From Strongylocentrotus purpuratus (Eukaryota; Echinodermata; Echinoidea; Camarodonta; Strongylocentrotidae): a stretch of 64,000 bases of DNA. Position 1 is the stretch's first letter, and each line of letters opens with the position of its first letter. Below the pieces are notes generated by a model. It ran no database searches and was not told the DNA's origin. It saw only the letters and a list, made by a program, of their open reading frames with translations. The translations under genes and the position numbers were made by a program. Below are positions 1 to 12,512 of this stretch, one piece after another. The stretch is from the NCBI RefSeq assembly GCF_000002235.5, contig NW_022145601.1, positions 4,895,563 through 4,959,562 of the forward strand. Reading direction: 5' to 3'.

Positions 1-943
1 CTCTGATGGTGAGTGCATGCCCCTTATTAAGTGCGAGGAGTGGAAAATTCACAGTCCTAAAACCTGCAATTCAATTAGAAATTAGAAATTAGCAATTAGA
101 AATATAACTTGCTAGGTCAGACATGCTATAGCATCACCAGGAAGACAAAGGCAATGATGATGTATTTTACATATGTATGGAAGCATCCAATTCTATTATG
201 AACATGTGCTAAGCTGGGGGAAATTACATACCATTGTCTATTCTAGAATATTAGTTTAGTCTGACATGTCTGACATATCAACTTATATGTTGCTATTGTT
301 TGTGGTATTGTAACAGGTGGTCATCTTTGGCAAAGTTACATGCCACTTTCTCTAGTTAGCTCATTGATGACTGACAGATGATGTCACAAGGGGAATGAGA
401 TCTGGAGGTTTTTAGGGTTGAGCTTATATTAGCAAGTTTGAAAAACAAATATAAAAAAATAAATTTACAAATCTAGGAAACAAATTCAGAAGTTTACATA
501 TCAAAATATGAGATGTATGCAGGACTGCACACTAACAGGAATATACTTGCATTTCGATGTCATAGGCCCTTTAAAACTTCTCGATATCACCAATGCTCAC
601 TAGGTTTGTTTTGTTGTATAAAGACCTGGTGTGCGTGACCGGGTTAACGAATGATTTCCTTCAAAGTGTCTTTTCTAGTACAATCGAAATTTCGTCATAC
701 GAATATTTCAATCCCTTTACTACCCAAAGCTAAGCAGCATTATAAGATGTTTCATTAACCTACTTTGTATCGGTGCGTGTGGCCGAGCGAGTGTATGTAT
801 GTGTTTGTTTGTTTAAATTCCGTGGACCTTGAAAAGGTCTTCTCTTGAAGATTTGTTGTTGTTGTTGATGATGATGATGAAGGTGATGGCGATTTGTAAT
901 ATCATGTCGTTAGAGATTAGCTCGAACTTTGGGGCGACGTTAA

Positions 944-1475
944 AGGTACTAGATCCCTTTTGCAGCCAACCTCAAATGCTCTAGAACTTTGCAGGAATTA
1001 TGAATATGTCATGTATGTCCTATCTGTGAAATTTAAACGTTAGCAGTGTCCGAATATTCAAATTATGCAAGGAAACCCGTTTACTTGCTAGACTTCACTG
1101 TCAGACAATATTGAGTGACTGACTGGCTTTTTTTCTTCTTTGGTAATAACATACATGAAAAGATTTGTAAAGGGTACATGAGCATTTGTCTACATCAATA
1201 ATCCACTTCTTGTGATGGCTAAGATTAAACTGATTGAATCTTTGCGCAGCATAAAACGTATGACCATTCGGTACAATTGTCTGAAAATCAAGACTATTAC
1301 TTTTGGGCTCTATAGCCCTAAAGTCGATTTGACAACTAATAGTCGTTATTTTCCCATTTGAAGACATTTTCAAGCCCCACCTTTTTTAGGGAAGTTCTAA
1401 ATTAGTATTATCTTTCAAATGCAGTTGGAATTTAACTTTTTCATGTTTTTGGCCTGCAAATGGGACATAGTACCT
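944..1475. mobile_element. Non-autonomous DNA transposon, TTAA target site
   Basis: A 532-bp block present in U1 but missing from the matching place in U2 (near 6166). It has inverted termini of about 25 bp: AGGTACTAGATCCC at the left, and the complement of the right end reads AGGTACTATGTCCC. TTAA flanks both sides (940-943, 1476-1479). TTAA duplication is the rule for piggyBac-type transposases, but the termini do not start with the usual CCCT, so the superfamily is uncertain. No transposase is encoded. Confidence 0.75.
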
Positions 1476-1646
1476 TTAAGGAATTCGCATATTGTGGATA
1501 ATCATAATAAATTGTTCCATGATGATGCGTGATACCTGTATTCCCAGCTTCTGAGGGGCGTTGAATTGACTTTTAATGTTCATTTGCAATAGTCCATTTT
1601 CGTAATGTAACCAAATTTAATGCATAAATCTTTGTGAAGTGCCTTA

Positions 1647-1840
1647 AATACAAATTATTTCATTCACCTGATAACAATAATAGAATTTCAATAGTCAGAA
1701 TGCAAACTGCATATATTAAGTGTTGCTAGGTAGGTCAAGCCATAATGTTTGTCCTACCTGGCAACAATTAATGTATGCAGTTCGAATTCTGTCCATTGAA
1801 ATGCTATTATTCTTATCAGGTGAATGAAATAATTTGTATT
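1647..1840. repeat. 194-bp near-perfect hairpin (U1 copy)
   Basis: The two halves are reverse complements with a few mismatches. The left arm starts AATACAAATTATTTCATTC and the right arm ends in its complement; the centre lies near 1740 around GGTAGG/CCTACC. It is probably a decayed miniature inverted-repeat element that predates the U1/U2 duplication, since U2 has it too. Confidence 0.7.
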
Positions 1841-4014
1841 ATAGCGACAAGTTTAGGTACTACAGGTCAAGTAAAGGTCGGAAAAGTTATATTGAATATT
1901 GAGGTTGAATACTGTTGCTAGAGATATAGAAAAATATACATTGTTTCGTTCATTCGTTAGTTTATTCTGTGTTCCATAAACAAGATATTCTCTACATCCC
2001 ATGAAACTGCTTTACAATAGAGTACTGTACTACATAATACAATTACGACAATAGCCAAATATTATTATACATATCGAAACAAAATACAGATCAAAATTGA
2101 CTATGAAGAATCAACCGAAGGCATATTCCATATCCTTGTCCATTAACTTTTAAAATGTGTAAACATAGCAATGACGTATTTTTGGACGTGAATATGATTT
2201 CTATGAGATGAATACAATTTGCCATTGACATTATCGGTGTGCAGTGATTTTAAGTATTTCAGATATTGAGCATGGGCCTATCTATAGCGACCATGTTATG
2301 ACTTTATAGTTCCCAAATGAACACAGTTCTTATATTCCCTACATAGTTCAGGCATCATAATAGTGCATTACTTTACTACTGTTCTTTTTATAGAGAAATC
2401 AGCTTGAATATGCCACTCCATCGATTTGCGAGTGGTTCGGTATTATGTTGTAGTGTTTAGACTTTGGTAAACAGGCCCTTCTTTATATCAAGAAATAAAT
2501 TATCATAATCTGTAAGTTTCTACATTGGGATAGAGGAGCGTAAATATCATCTTCCTCTTTTCATTAAAAGTGTCATTAACAGAAAACTAGCTACTAGAAT
2601 CACTTTCAGCTCTGAAGGAATATCGGATTATTCTTGTATACTTTTCCTTTAAAGGTAATACGAAGTTTTGGGAAATTTTGAAAATTGGCTGGATAGTGAT
2701 TCTTTACAATTTTGATATATTTGGATGCCCCTGTGGATGTACTAAAAGCACTAAAAAAATTAGCCCCGAAAACACTCCTGCTTTTGAGTAAAATTAAATA
2801 TAAAAATTTCAACTAGCGCTTGTAGCTGCAACCATAAAAATCTCAGAATATGTAGTAGTGATATATCATTTTCAAACGGGAATAGCCATCGGTCGATTTT
2901 AGTCAAGAAACATAGTTTCATGGCTTAGTTAATATCTTGACCTTGAGAGGGAGCTATACAGCATAAAGAGTTTAATATTTAACATTTCATAACTTTAGAC
3001 TCAAATTCAACCACGACAACGATTACTGAATATAGTATGATCGAATATACTTCTGATATGTACATTTTAACAAAATTCACGACCCCACACCAAGACCTTG
3101 TATTACTTTTAACCTTCCATGTTAACATCAAAGCAGAACGGAGAAATATGCCCAAATTTGGATATGCCTGGATTTCACATTTCCGTAGTTTCCATCTTGA
3201 GAATCGTTTCCGCTATTAACAGTGTTTGAACGCGATATCACCAATGCTCACTAGGTTTGTTTTGTTGTATATAGACCTGGTGTGCGTGACCAGCGTAACG
3301 AATGATTTCCTTCTAAGTGTTTTTCCTAGTACTACCAACATTTTGTAATTCCTTTTATAATGAATATTTCAATCCTTTACTACCCAAAGCTAAGCAATAT
3401 TATAAGATGTTTTATTTACCTACTGTATTGAGCATTTCAGCAGAAGACTTTGTTTCGGTGCGTGTGTGCGAGTGTGTGCGTGTGCGAGTGTGTGTGTTTG
3501 TTAGTTCGTTCCCAGTGTTTTATTGGTGAGTTTTCAAATTAATAGTTAGCATAATCTTTGTCATCTTTATTTCTTACGAGGCGACCGAGGAGAGTGCATG
3601 TAAGGTGCTTAATATCTATACAAATATATATGAAAGAGCACATTCAATTCTGATACATGCTCATAAATATCATTCGTAAAATGTGTCATCCCAGTATATA
3701 GACTGACAGTGCACAAGACCAAAACAAGACCAAAAAAAACATAAGGAATTGCAGGAAAATGTCAATCTAGCAAACCCTCAAGAAAGTTGGCGCATGGCAC
3801 ACAGCACCGACATTGTCGGTCATGTAGAATTTAGGCTTACAAATAAAGAACATTGAAAGAGGTTGTTATTTTTTTTTTCGTTCTAAAGTTCGTTCAACTC
3901 TTACGGTGCCAAGGGCTTTCGCTTGTTTCAAGAATTTACCCAAACACAATCAATGTTGTGTGCCAACGTTATAGGAACGTTATAACGTTTCCTTGTGATA
4001 CCAAGAGTTAGTTA

Positions 4015-4042
4015 TACCAGGGACATGATCATGTCCCTGGTA
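4015..4042. repeat. 28-bp perfect palindrome
   Basis: Each half reads TACCAGGGACATGA on its own strand, with no spacer. The U2 counterpart near 8945 has mismatches in both halves, so the perfect symmetry is specific to U1. A shorter palindrome (AACGTT/AACGTT) lies about 25 bp upstream. Confidence 0.8.
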
Positions 4043-4331
4043 ATACGAATGAAAATTATTTTTAAAATATGGATGAGTTTCCTTTGTAATTATCCTTTAC
4101 GTTTATGTTCATTATTGCTGACCATTGTTAAATGCTACAATTGGAAAAGATCCTGTACAAAATGTGAAATTCTCTCAAGGAATGTTTATAGTTGCATATA
4201 ACCGTGTGGAGAATTTACTTTTTTTTATGATGATTATGCTAATTGTGTACGCATGCACACACTTTGGTGAAACGGAGAGCATTAACAAACACAAATCATG
4301 GCACATAAATGCAGGTATATAATTGTATTTA

Positions 4332-4333
4332 GA

Positions 4334-4370
<37 letters not shown>
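4332..4370. repeat. (TA)n microsatellite
   Basis: Almost uninterrupted TA dinucleotides. The U2 counterpart near 9235-9257 is much shorter, so the tract has changed length since the duplication. Confidence 0.9.
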
Positions 4371-4372
<2 letters not shown>

Positions 4373-4930
4373 AAACATAACTTGATGTATGTAGTTTTTA
4401 ATTTCGTTCTTGAGTGTTCGAAGTCAGTAATAAATGATCACTTAAATCATTAAACCCCTATCGACATAAGTATGGAGGCCTATCCGGGATTGGAACGCGG
4501 GACCTCTCATACCCCACACAAGAATCATTCTGCATTCGTTTTGCATTTTCCAAGACCTTGAACATGATTAGCAACTTTCTCAAAAATATCTAGAATACTT
4601 GACTCATACTCTAAACAGTGCTACAAATTGACCGCCATACACGTTTTCATTGATGAAGCAATGTGTGTTTGAAATGACCTCGACTGTTTGACACATATAT
4701 TTACGTGACAGGCACAGTGAGAGTTAACAAGTCTCTAAAAAATGAAATTCGTCAAGAATAGACCGGTGTATTAACATATTCAAATTGTATGCATTTTTTA
4801 TACACAAAGGTTGTTCTTGACAACCTAAAAGCTTGCCCGAGGCTGGCCTGACAAAGCAACACATAATTCAAGCAGACTTGATTCAGTACTGTAGTTCATT
4901 CATTTATACCACGTTGATGGAATAACACAC

Positions 4931-5235
4931 TCTTACAGAGCACACCATCCAAACAAAACCCAAGAGAGGGAAACTGCTCCTTTGTCAATGAGCGAAAATG
5001 CTTACTCAGTCGTTATTGTTAAAACAGCTGAATGTTCTCATTAAGATGCACATAATCAGAAGGCAGTGACTATCATTGGATCATAGAAAGTATCACGTTG
5101 AATTTCCATCCGTAATAGGTCCATGCGCAAACCAACCTGGTATTTTTTGTTGTGTCCTGCGGGACGCAATTACTCACTGCTTTTGCATAATTTGTTTTTG
5201 AGATTTGTCTTTTTCAATTAAGTGCCCCTTTTCAT
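4931..5235. other. Spacer between U1 and U2
   Basis: Sequence unrelated to the end of U2. It separates the two 5' units and replaces the place where a leader exon would be expected. No gene or element was recognised. Confidence 0.5.
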
Positions 5236-6334
5236 CTCTGATGGTGAGTGCCCCTTATTGAGTGCGAGGAGTGGAAAATTCACAGTCTTAAAACCTGCAA
5301 TTTATTTAGAAATTAGAAATTAGCAATTCGAAATATAACTTGCTATGTCAGACATGCTATAGCATCACCAGGAAGACAAAGGCAATGATGATGTATTTTA
5401 CATATGTATTGAAGCATCCAATTATATTATGAACATGTGCTAAGCTGGGGGAAATTACATACCATTGTCTATTCTAGAATATTAGTTTAGTCTGACATGT
5501 CTGACATATCAACTTATATGTTGCTATTGTTTGTGGTATTGTAACAGGTGGTCAACTTTGGCAAAGTTACATGCCACTGTTTCTAGTTAGCTCATTGATG
5601 ACTGACAGATGATGTCACAAGGGGAATGAGATCTGGAGGTTTTTAGGGTGGAGCTTAGCAAGTTTGAAAAACAAATACAAACAAAATATTTACAAATCTA
5701 TGAAACAAATTCAGAATGTTAAAACATCAAAATATGAGATGTATGCAGGACTGTACACCAACAGGAATACACTTGTATTTGGATGTCATAGGCCCTTTAA
5801 AATTTCTTGATATCACCAATGCTCACTAGGTTTGTTTTGTTGTATAAAGACCTGGTGTGCGTGACCGGGTTAACGAATGATTTCCTTCAAAGTGTCTTTT
5901 CTAGTACAATCGAAATTTCGTCATACGAATATTTCAATCCCTTTACTACCCAAAGCTAAGCAGCATTATAAGATGTTTCATTAACCTACTTTGTATCGGT
6001 GCGTGTGGCTGTGCAAGTGTATGTATGTGTTTGTTTGTTTAAATTTCATGGACCTTGAAAAGGTCTTCGCTTGAAGATTTGTTGTTGTTGATGATGATGA
6101 TGAAGTTGATGGCGATTTGAGATATCATGTCGTTAGAGATTAGCTCGAACTTTTGGGCGACGTTTAATAAGGAATTCGCATATTTTGCATATTCTTTTAA
6201 GCCCATTTTCCATGATGATGCGTGATACCTGTATTACCAGCTTCTGAGGGGCGTTGAATTGACTTTTAATGTTCATTTGCAATAGGCCATTTTCGTAATG
6301 TAACCAAATTTGAGCATAAGTCTTTGTGAAGTTA

Positions 6335-6517
6335 TTTTATTCACCTGATAACAATAATTGTATTTCAATAATCAGAATGCAAACTGCATATATTAAGTGT
6401 TGCTAGGTAGGTCAAGCCATAATGTTTGTCCTACCTGGCAACAATTAATGTAGGCAGTTCGAATTCTGTCTATTGAAATACTATTATTCTTATCAAGTGA
6501 ATGAAATAATTTGTATT
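6335..6517. repeat. Hairpin (U2 copy of 1647-1840)
   Basis: Same palindromic element as in U1, with the outer left arm partly lost. The CACTA-type miniature element lies only 15 bp beyond its right end. Confidence 0.6.
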
Positions 6518-6532
6518 ATAGCGACAAGTTTA

Positions 6533-6757
6533 CACTATGAACGCGACGGACAAAGAAAGCGGACAAAATATACAGTTCGTCAGGTAGACAAAGGAACATC
6601 CCTTCACTGCTATTATGTACAAATGTGTAGAACAGGTGAATATGCATGTGACACCTGTTCTACACATTGCTACATAATAGCAGTGAAGAGATGTTCCTTT
6701 GTCTACCTGAGGAACTGTATATTTTGTCCGCTTTCTTTGTCAGTCATATTCATAGTG
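6533..6757. mobile_element. 225-bp palindromic CACTA-type MITE
   Basis: The element begins CACTATGAA and ends TTCATAGTG. It folds into a hairpin with arms of about 105 bp around a short AT-rich loop. TTA is repeated on both sides (6530-6532, 6758-6760). The matching U1 sequence (around 1853-1855) has a single TTA and no insert, so U1 preserves the empty site. CACTA termini with a 3-bp duplication fit the EnSpm/CACTA superfamily. No transposase is encoded, so movement would have needed one in trans. Confidence 0.85.
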
Positions 6758-9700
6758 TTAGGTACTACAGGTCAAGTAAAGGTCGGAAAAGTTATATTGA
6801 ATATTGGGGTTGAATACTGTTGCTAGAGATATAGAAAAGCATACATTTTTTCGTTCATTCGTTAGTTTATTCTGTGTTCCATAAACAAGATATTCTCTAC
6901 ATCCCATTAAAATGCTTTACAATAGAGTACTGTACTACATAATACAATTACGACAATAGCCAAATATTATTATACATAACGAAACAAAATACAGATCAAA
7001 ATTGACTATGAAAAATCAACCGAAGGCATATTTCATATCCTTGTCCATTAACTTTTAAAATGTGCAAACATAGCAATGAAGTATTTCTGGACGTGAATAT
7101 GATTTCTATGGGATGAATAAAATTTGCCATTGACATTATCGGTGTGCAGTGAGTTTAAGTATTTCAGATATTGAGCATTGGCCTTTCTTTAGCGACCATG
7201 TTATGACTTTATAATTCCCAAATGAACACAGTTCTTATATTTCCTACATAGTTTAAGCATCATAATAGTGCATTGCTTTACTACTGTTCTTTGTATAGAG
7301 AAATCAGCTTGAATATGCCACTCCATCGATTTGCATGTGGTTCGGTATTATGTTGTAGTGTTTAGACTATGGTAAACAGACCCTTCTTTATATCAAGAAA
7401 TACATTATCATAATCTGTAATTTTCTACATTGGGATAGAGGAGCGTGAATATCATCTTCTTCTTTTCATTAAAAGTTTCATTAACAGAAAACTAGTTACT
7501 AGAATCACTTTCAGCTCTAAAGGAATATCGGATTATTCTTGTATACTTTTCCTTTAAAGGTAATACAAAGTTTTGGGAAATTTTGAAAAATGGCTGGATA
7601 GTGATTCTTTACAATTTTGATATATTTGGATGCCCCTGTGGATGTACTGTAAGCACTAACATATTTAGCCCCGAAAACACTCCTGCTTTTGAGTAAAATT
7701 AAATATAAAAGTTTCAACTAGCGCTTATGGCCATACAATTGTCGCTGCAAATATGAAAATCTCAGAATATGTAGTAGTGATATATCATTTTCAAACGGGA
7801 ATAGCCATCGTTCGATTTTAATCAAGAAACATAGTTTTATGGCTTAGTTAATATCTTGACCTTGAGAGGGAGGTATACAGCATAAAGAGTTTAATATTTA
7901 ACATTTCATAACTTTAGACTCAAATTCAACCACGACAACGATTACTGAATATAGTAGGATCGAATATACTTCTGATATGTACATTTGAACCAAATTCATG
8001 ACCCCATACCAAGGCTTTGTATAACCTTTAACCTTCCATGTTAGCATCAAAGCAGAACGGAGAAATATGACCAAATTTGGATATGCCTGGATTTCACATT
8101 TCCGTGGTTTCCATTGAAATTGTGCTCTTTAGAATCGTTTCCGCTATTAACAGTGTTTGAACGCGATATCACCAATGCTCACTAGGTTTGTTTTGTTGTA
8201 TATAGACCTGGTGTGCGTGACCAGCGTAACGAATGATTTCCTTCTAAGTGTTTTTCCTAGTACTACCAACATTTTGTAATTCCTTTTATAATGAATATTT
8301 CAATCCTTTACTACCCAAAGCTAAGCAATATTATAAGATGTTTTATTCACCTACTGTATTGAGCATTTCAGCAGAAGACTTTGTATCGGTGCGTGTGTGC
8401 GAGTGTGTGCATGTGCGAGTGTGTGTGTTTGTTAGTTCGTTCCCAGTGTTTTATTGGTGAGTTTTCAAATTAATAGTTAGCATAATCTTTGTCATCTTTA
8501 TTTCTCACGAGGCGACCGAGGAGAGTGCATGTAAGGTGTTTAATATCTATACACATATATATGAAAGAGCACATTCAATTCTGATACATGCGCATAAATA
8601 TCCTTCGTAAAATGTGTCATCCCAGTATATAGACTGACAGTGCACAAGACCAAAACAAAAACACAAAAAACATAAGGAATTGCAGGAAAATGTCAATCTA
8701 GCAAACCCTCAAGAAAGTTGGCGCATGGCACACAGCACCGACATTGTCGGTCATGTAGAATTTAGCCTTACAAATAAAGAACATTGAAAGAGGTTGTTAA
8801 TTTGTTTTCGTTCTAAAGTTCGTTCAACTCCTACGGTGCCAAGGGCTTTCGCTTGTTTCAGGAATTTACCCAAACACAAGCAATGTTGTGTGCCAACGTA
8901 ATATAGGAACGTGATAACGTTTCCTTTTGATACCAAGAGTTAGTTATACCTGGGACATGATCTTGTCCCTGGTTATACGAATGAAAATTATTTTTAAAAT
9001 ATGGATGAATTACTTCTGTAATTTTCCTTTACGTTTATGTTCATTATTGCTGACCATTGTTAAATGCTACAATTGGAAAAAATCATGTACAAAATGTGAA
9101 ATTCTCTCAAGGAATGTCTATAGTTGCATATAACCGTGTGAAGAATTTACTTCTTTATGATGATTATACTAATTGCGTACGCATGCACACAACGGAGATC
9201 ATGGCACATAAATGCAGGTATATAATTGTATTTAGATATATATTATATATGTATATGTAAAACATAACTTGATGTATGTAGTTTTTAATTTCGTTCTTGA
9301 GTGTTCGAAGTCAGTAATAAATGATCACTTAAATCATTAAACCCCTATCGACATAAGTATGGAGGCCTATCCGGGATTGGAACGCGGGACCTCTCATACC
9401 CAAAACAAGAATCATTCTGCATTCGTTTTCCATTTTCCAAGATCTTGAACATGATTAGCAACTTTCTCAAAAATATCTAGAATACTTGACTCATACTCTA
9501 AACAGTGATATAAATTGACCGCCATATACGTTTTCATTGATGAAGCAATGTGTGTTTGAAATGACCTCGACTGTTTGACACATATATTTACGTGACAGGC
9601 ACAGTGAGAGTTAACAAGTCTCTAGAAAATGAAATTCGTCAAGAATAGACCGGTTTATTAACATATTTAAATTGTATGCATTTTTTACACAAATGTTGTT

Positions 9701-9978
9701 CTTGACAACCTAAAAGCTTGCCCGAGGCTGGCCTGACAAAGCAACACATAATTCAAGCAGACTTGATTCAGTACTGTAGTTCATTCAGTAATAACACGTT
9801 AATGGAATAACTCATCACTAGGTCCCCAGAAAAGAAACATCTCCATGTATTACATTTAATTTTTGTTAGTTAACCAAGCAATTTTTAGGAATTGTGCCTC
9901 AGGAAAATATTGAACCGCCATATGGCTGTCTCCATGTTTGTGACTATGTATCATTTATGTATCTCTATTTCTCCTCAG

Positions 9979-10065
9979 CCTGGACACCTTTACGATGGGA
10001 AAGACACTTTCTAAAAAGACTAAACAGATCACTGAACCCCCGAAGGATGACAGACCAAGTTCAAG
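9979..10065 (+). CDS. NLR leader exon 1a (N-terminus MGKTLSKKTK...)
   Basis: A pyrimidine-rich acceptor (tttctcctcag) is followed by 16 nt of 5' leader, an ATG at 9995 and 23 codons plus two bases, ending at a CAAG|GTACAG donor. The phase (2) is exactly what the Death exon at 15309 needs to rebuild a serine codon. The encoded start, MGKTLSKK, has Gly2, Ser6 and Lys7, the favoured pattern for N-myristoyltransferase substrates (compare the MGKxNSK starts of neuronal calcium sensors). The rest is polar and proline-containing (TEPPKDDRPS), probably a flexible linker. Two homologous exons follow at 11916 and 12513; transcripts would use one of them. Myristoylation is inferred from sequence only. 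Confidence 0.7.
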
Positions 10066-10564
10066 GTACAGATATGTTTAGCATAAGTCCACCGTTACAC
10101 ATATATAATTGTTCAAATTGCACTGGTCACAGAATGCTAATGAATGAGCATGATCATTTATCACATATAATATCCAAGAAAAGTATAATGTTTTCTATGT
10201 GATTTCAAAATTTCAAAGTACAAAACTATTTAAAAGTGGGATTTAGGCAGTACCTTTTTTTTCTGATTTTGAGATTTGTGTAGTTGTTTTTACTTACCAC
10301 CCTTGTTCATGTTGATATCCAATCACGATAAACCTATAGACTAAGCATATGCACTGATTCCTTGATAGGATAAAGGGCAGAATGGGCGTTATTAGCCTGC
10401 TGAGTTTGAGCAAAATCTGATAATACCTTTACAGATTTGTCTATATAATTTCAATTTCCTTTTCTTTTCTCCCCCCTTGCACTTGACTTTAGAAGACTAG
10501 ACTGCGAACTTTAATCACCTTTTGTCTAAAGTAACATTTTATGTGACTGGACATTCTTTTCTTT
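10066..10564. other. Intronic/intergenic, nothing recognised
   Basis: AT-rich sequence between leader exon 1a and the third 5' unit. No exon, repeat or RNA gene recognised. Confidence 0.4.
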
Positions 10565-11800
10565 TCCATGAAAAAGCGCATCTAATTCTAATACATGCGC
10601 ATAAATATCCTTGGTAAAATGTGTCGTCCCAGTGTAATAACAATAATTAAAAAAAACATAAGATTTGTAAGACGCCAAATCCACTTGACAATCAAATGCT
10701 CAAGGCGGAACTTGCGCAAAAGATGCAATACATGATTGATATACAAATGTAAGATAGGAGAGGTACGGACATGAAAGGCAAAATATATAAGGAATTACAT
10801 GCAGAATTAAAGTATGGACCGCATGTGCAGGTTTATAATTATGTTACATATATATATATATGTATATATTTTAATATCTTTTTCGTTTGTGAGTGTTCAA
10901 AGCCTGTGATAAATAATCACTTAAATCATGAAATCCAAATCGCCATAATTATGGAGGCCTTTTCGGGATTGGAACCCGGGACCTCTCATACCCCCCCAAA
11001 AAAAATTATTCCTCATTCGTTTCCCATTGTCCGAGATCTTGCACATAATTTGCAATTTTCTCAAAACTATCTAAAATACTTGACAAATGCTCTTAAAGAG
11101 AAGGTTGAGTTCTGGGAAGAGTTGAAAAATAATATGTGAGCGTTGTCATTGTATTATTCAAGTGTGGATGAACATCATATAAAAAATGTTCCCTGAAAAG
11201 CATTGCTCTTCAAATGCCTTAATAGTCTAAATATGGCATGTAACATCATATTGTAATGCCACATGTTCGTGTAGTCTCATATACATCTTTTTGAGAACAG
11301 TGTTTGTATCTTTGCCAAGACTGGGCAAACTTTCTTATCATTTTGATGATTCCTGAACCTCGCAGTACACACCAATACTTATATGCTGGATGAAAAAACT
11401 TTGCGGGTCGATTACACAATACAATGGCATGACCAGAACTCAACTTATCTTTAACATTGATACAAATTAACCGCCATTTACGTTTTTCTTGGTGAAGCAA
11501 TGTGTGCTTAAAAGGACCTCAACTGTTTGTTTCATATATTTAAAAGACAGGCGCAGTGAGAGTTAACAAGTCCCTAAAAATGAAATTCTTTAAGAATAGA
11601 CCGGTTCTGTAATATATTCATATTTTATGCATACTATGTAAAGAAAGAAAATTCTAGGGAAAGCTTGCACGAGACTGTTCCGACATAACAACACATAAGT
11701 TAAGCAGAATTGATTCTAAGTACTGTAGTTCAGTCATAAATAACAGGTTAATGGAATAACTCATCACTAGGGCCCCCAGGAAAGAAAATTTTCATTTTTG
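10565..11800. repeat. Truncated 5' unit copy U3
   Basis: This aligns with the right-hand parts of U1 and U2: 10567 matches about 3630, 10897-10990 matches 4420-4510, and 11465-11790 matches 4630-4930. It is more diverged than U1 is from U2, which suggests an older duplication. It leads into leader exon 1b. Confidence 0.75.
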
Positions 11801-11915
11801 TTAGTGAACCGGTCAATTTGTAGGACTGGCGCCCCTCAGGCAAATCTTGAACCGCCATATGGTGGACCCCATGTTTGTGATTATTTATCATTTATTTATC
11901 TTTATTTCTCCTCAG

Positions 11916-12002
11916 CCTGGATACCTTCACGATGGGAAAGAATATTTCCAAAGAAACTGAAGAGCTGACTGGACCCCCTAAAGATGACAGACCAAGTACA
12001 AG
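11916..12002 (+). CDS. NLR leader exon 1b (N-terminus MGKNISKETE...)
   Basis: Second copy of the leader exon. The acceptor is tttctcctcag, the ATG is at 11932, and 71 coding bases end at ACAAG|GTACAG in phase 2. The product starts MGKNISKETEELTGPP and ends DDRPST. Gly2, Ser6 and Lys7 are retained although the residues between them changed (TL to NI), which argues for constraint on the lipidation-type positions. It is an alternative to exons 1a and 1c. Confidence 0.7.
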
Positions 12003-12204
12003 GTACAGATATGTTAAGCATTAGTCCACCGGGATACATTTCTACTTGTTAAATCTGCACTGTTCACAGAATGCTAATGACTGAGTTAGACCAGCATCTA
12101 TCATTTCTGATCTTGATACGCGTTTTGTTCAAAACACGGTTGCGTCCTTTCTCATTTTCATGGAATCAACGATAACATGTTGATTCAAATAGTATGCATA
12201 CTTT

Positions 12205-12470
12205 GTTCGCAAAGGCTGTGCTTGACAACCTAAACGCTTGCCCGAGGCTGGCCCGACAAAGCAACACATAATCCAAGCAAAGTTTATTCTAAGTACTGTA
12301 GTTCGTCATTAATAATACGTTAATGGAATAACTCATCACTAGGTCCCCAGGAAACAAAACGTCTATAATATCTAATTTGTGTTAGTGAACCGGTCAATTT
12401 TCAGGACTGGTGCCCTATGCAGGCAAATCTTGAACCGCCATATGGTTGACCTCATGTTTGTGATTATTTA
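12205..12470. repeat. Truncated 5' unit copy U4
   Basis: Matches the last part of U2 (about 9685-9960): the GCTTGCCCGAGGCTGGCC stretch, AGTACTGTAGTTC and the region just before the leader exon. It is the shortest of the four copies and precedes exon 1c. Confidence 0.75.
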
Positions 12471-12512
12471 TCATTTATGTTTCTCTATGTGTATGTTGAC
12501 ATTTCTTCTTAG

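Larger units (their letters stand above)
1..4930. repeat. Tandem 5' unit copy U1 (left end cut by window)
   Basis: This block aligns almost continuously with 5236-9810, so it is a tandem duplication with a period of about 5.2 kb. The unit carries an internal ~300-bp duplication: the stretch starting near 588 recurs near 3231 (in U2 near 5809 and 8165). No coding exon is visible in U1. The alignment ends near 4930, just before the point where U2 continues into a leader exon, so U1 appears to have lost that exon. U1 differs from U2 by a 532-bp transposon (944-1475) and by lacking the 225-bp hairpin transposon of U2. It probably represents duplicated upstream or 5' intronic DNA of the NLR gene; no promoter could be placed. 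Confidence 0.85.
5236..9830. repeat. Tandem 5' unit copy U2
   Basis: Second copy of the unit described at 1-4930, beginning with the same CTCTGATGGTGAGTGC start as the window. Most lines match U1 closely, apart from insertions and microsatellite changes. Unlike U1 it continues into a leader exon at 9979. Small open frames inside it occur in matching form in U1 and resemble no protein family, so I treat the unit as non-coding. Confidence 0.85.

Noticed and set aside
1101..1373. 90-codon minus-strand frame
   Set aside because: Lies wholly inside a 532-bp non-autonomous element, with no similarity to a transposase.
6473..6826. 117-codon open frame
   Set aside because: It runs across the palindromic MITE insertion and is absent from the U1 counterpart; not a gene.
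10771..11139. 122-codon open frame
   Set aside because: Falls in 5' unit sequence that is interrupted by stops in the homologous U1 and U2 copies.
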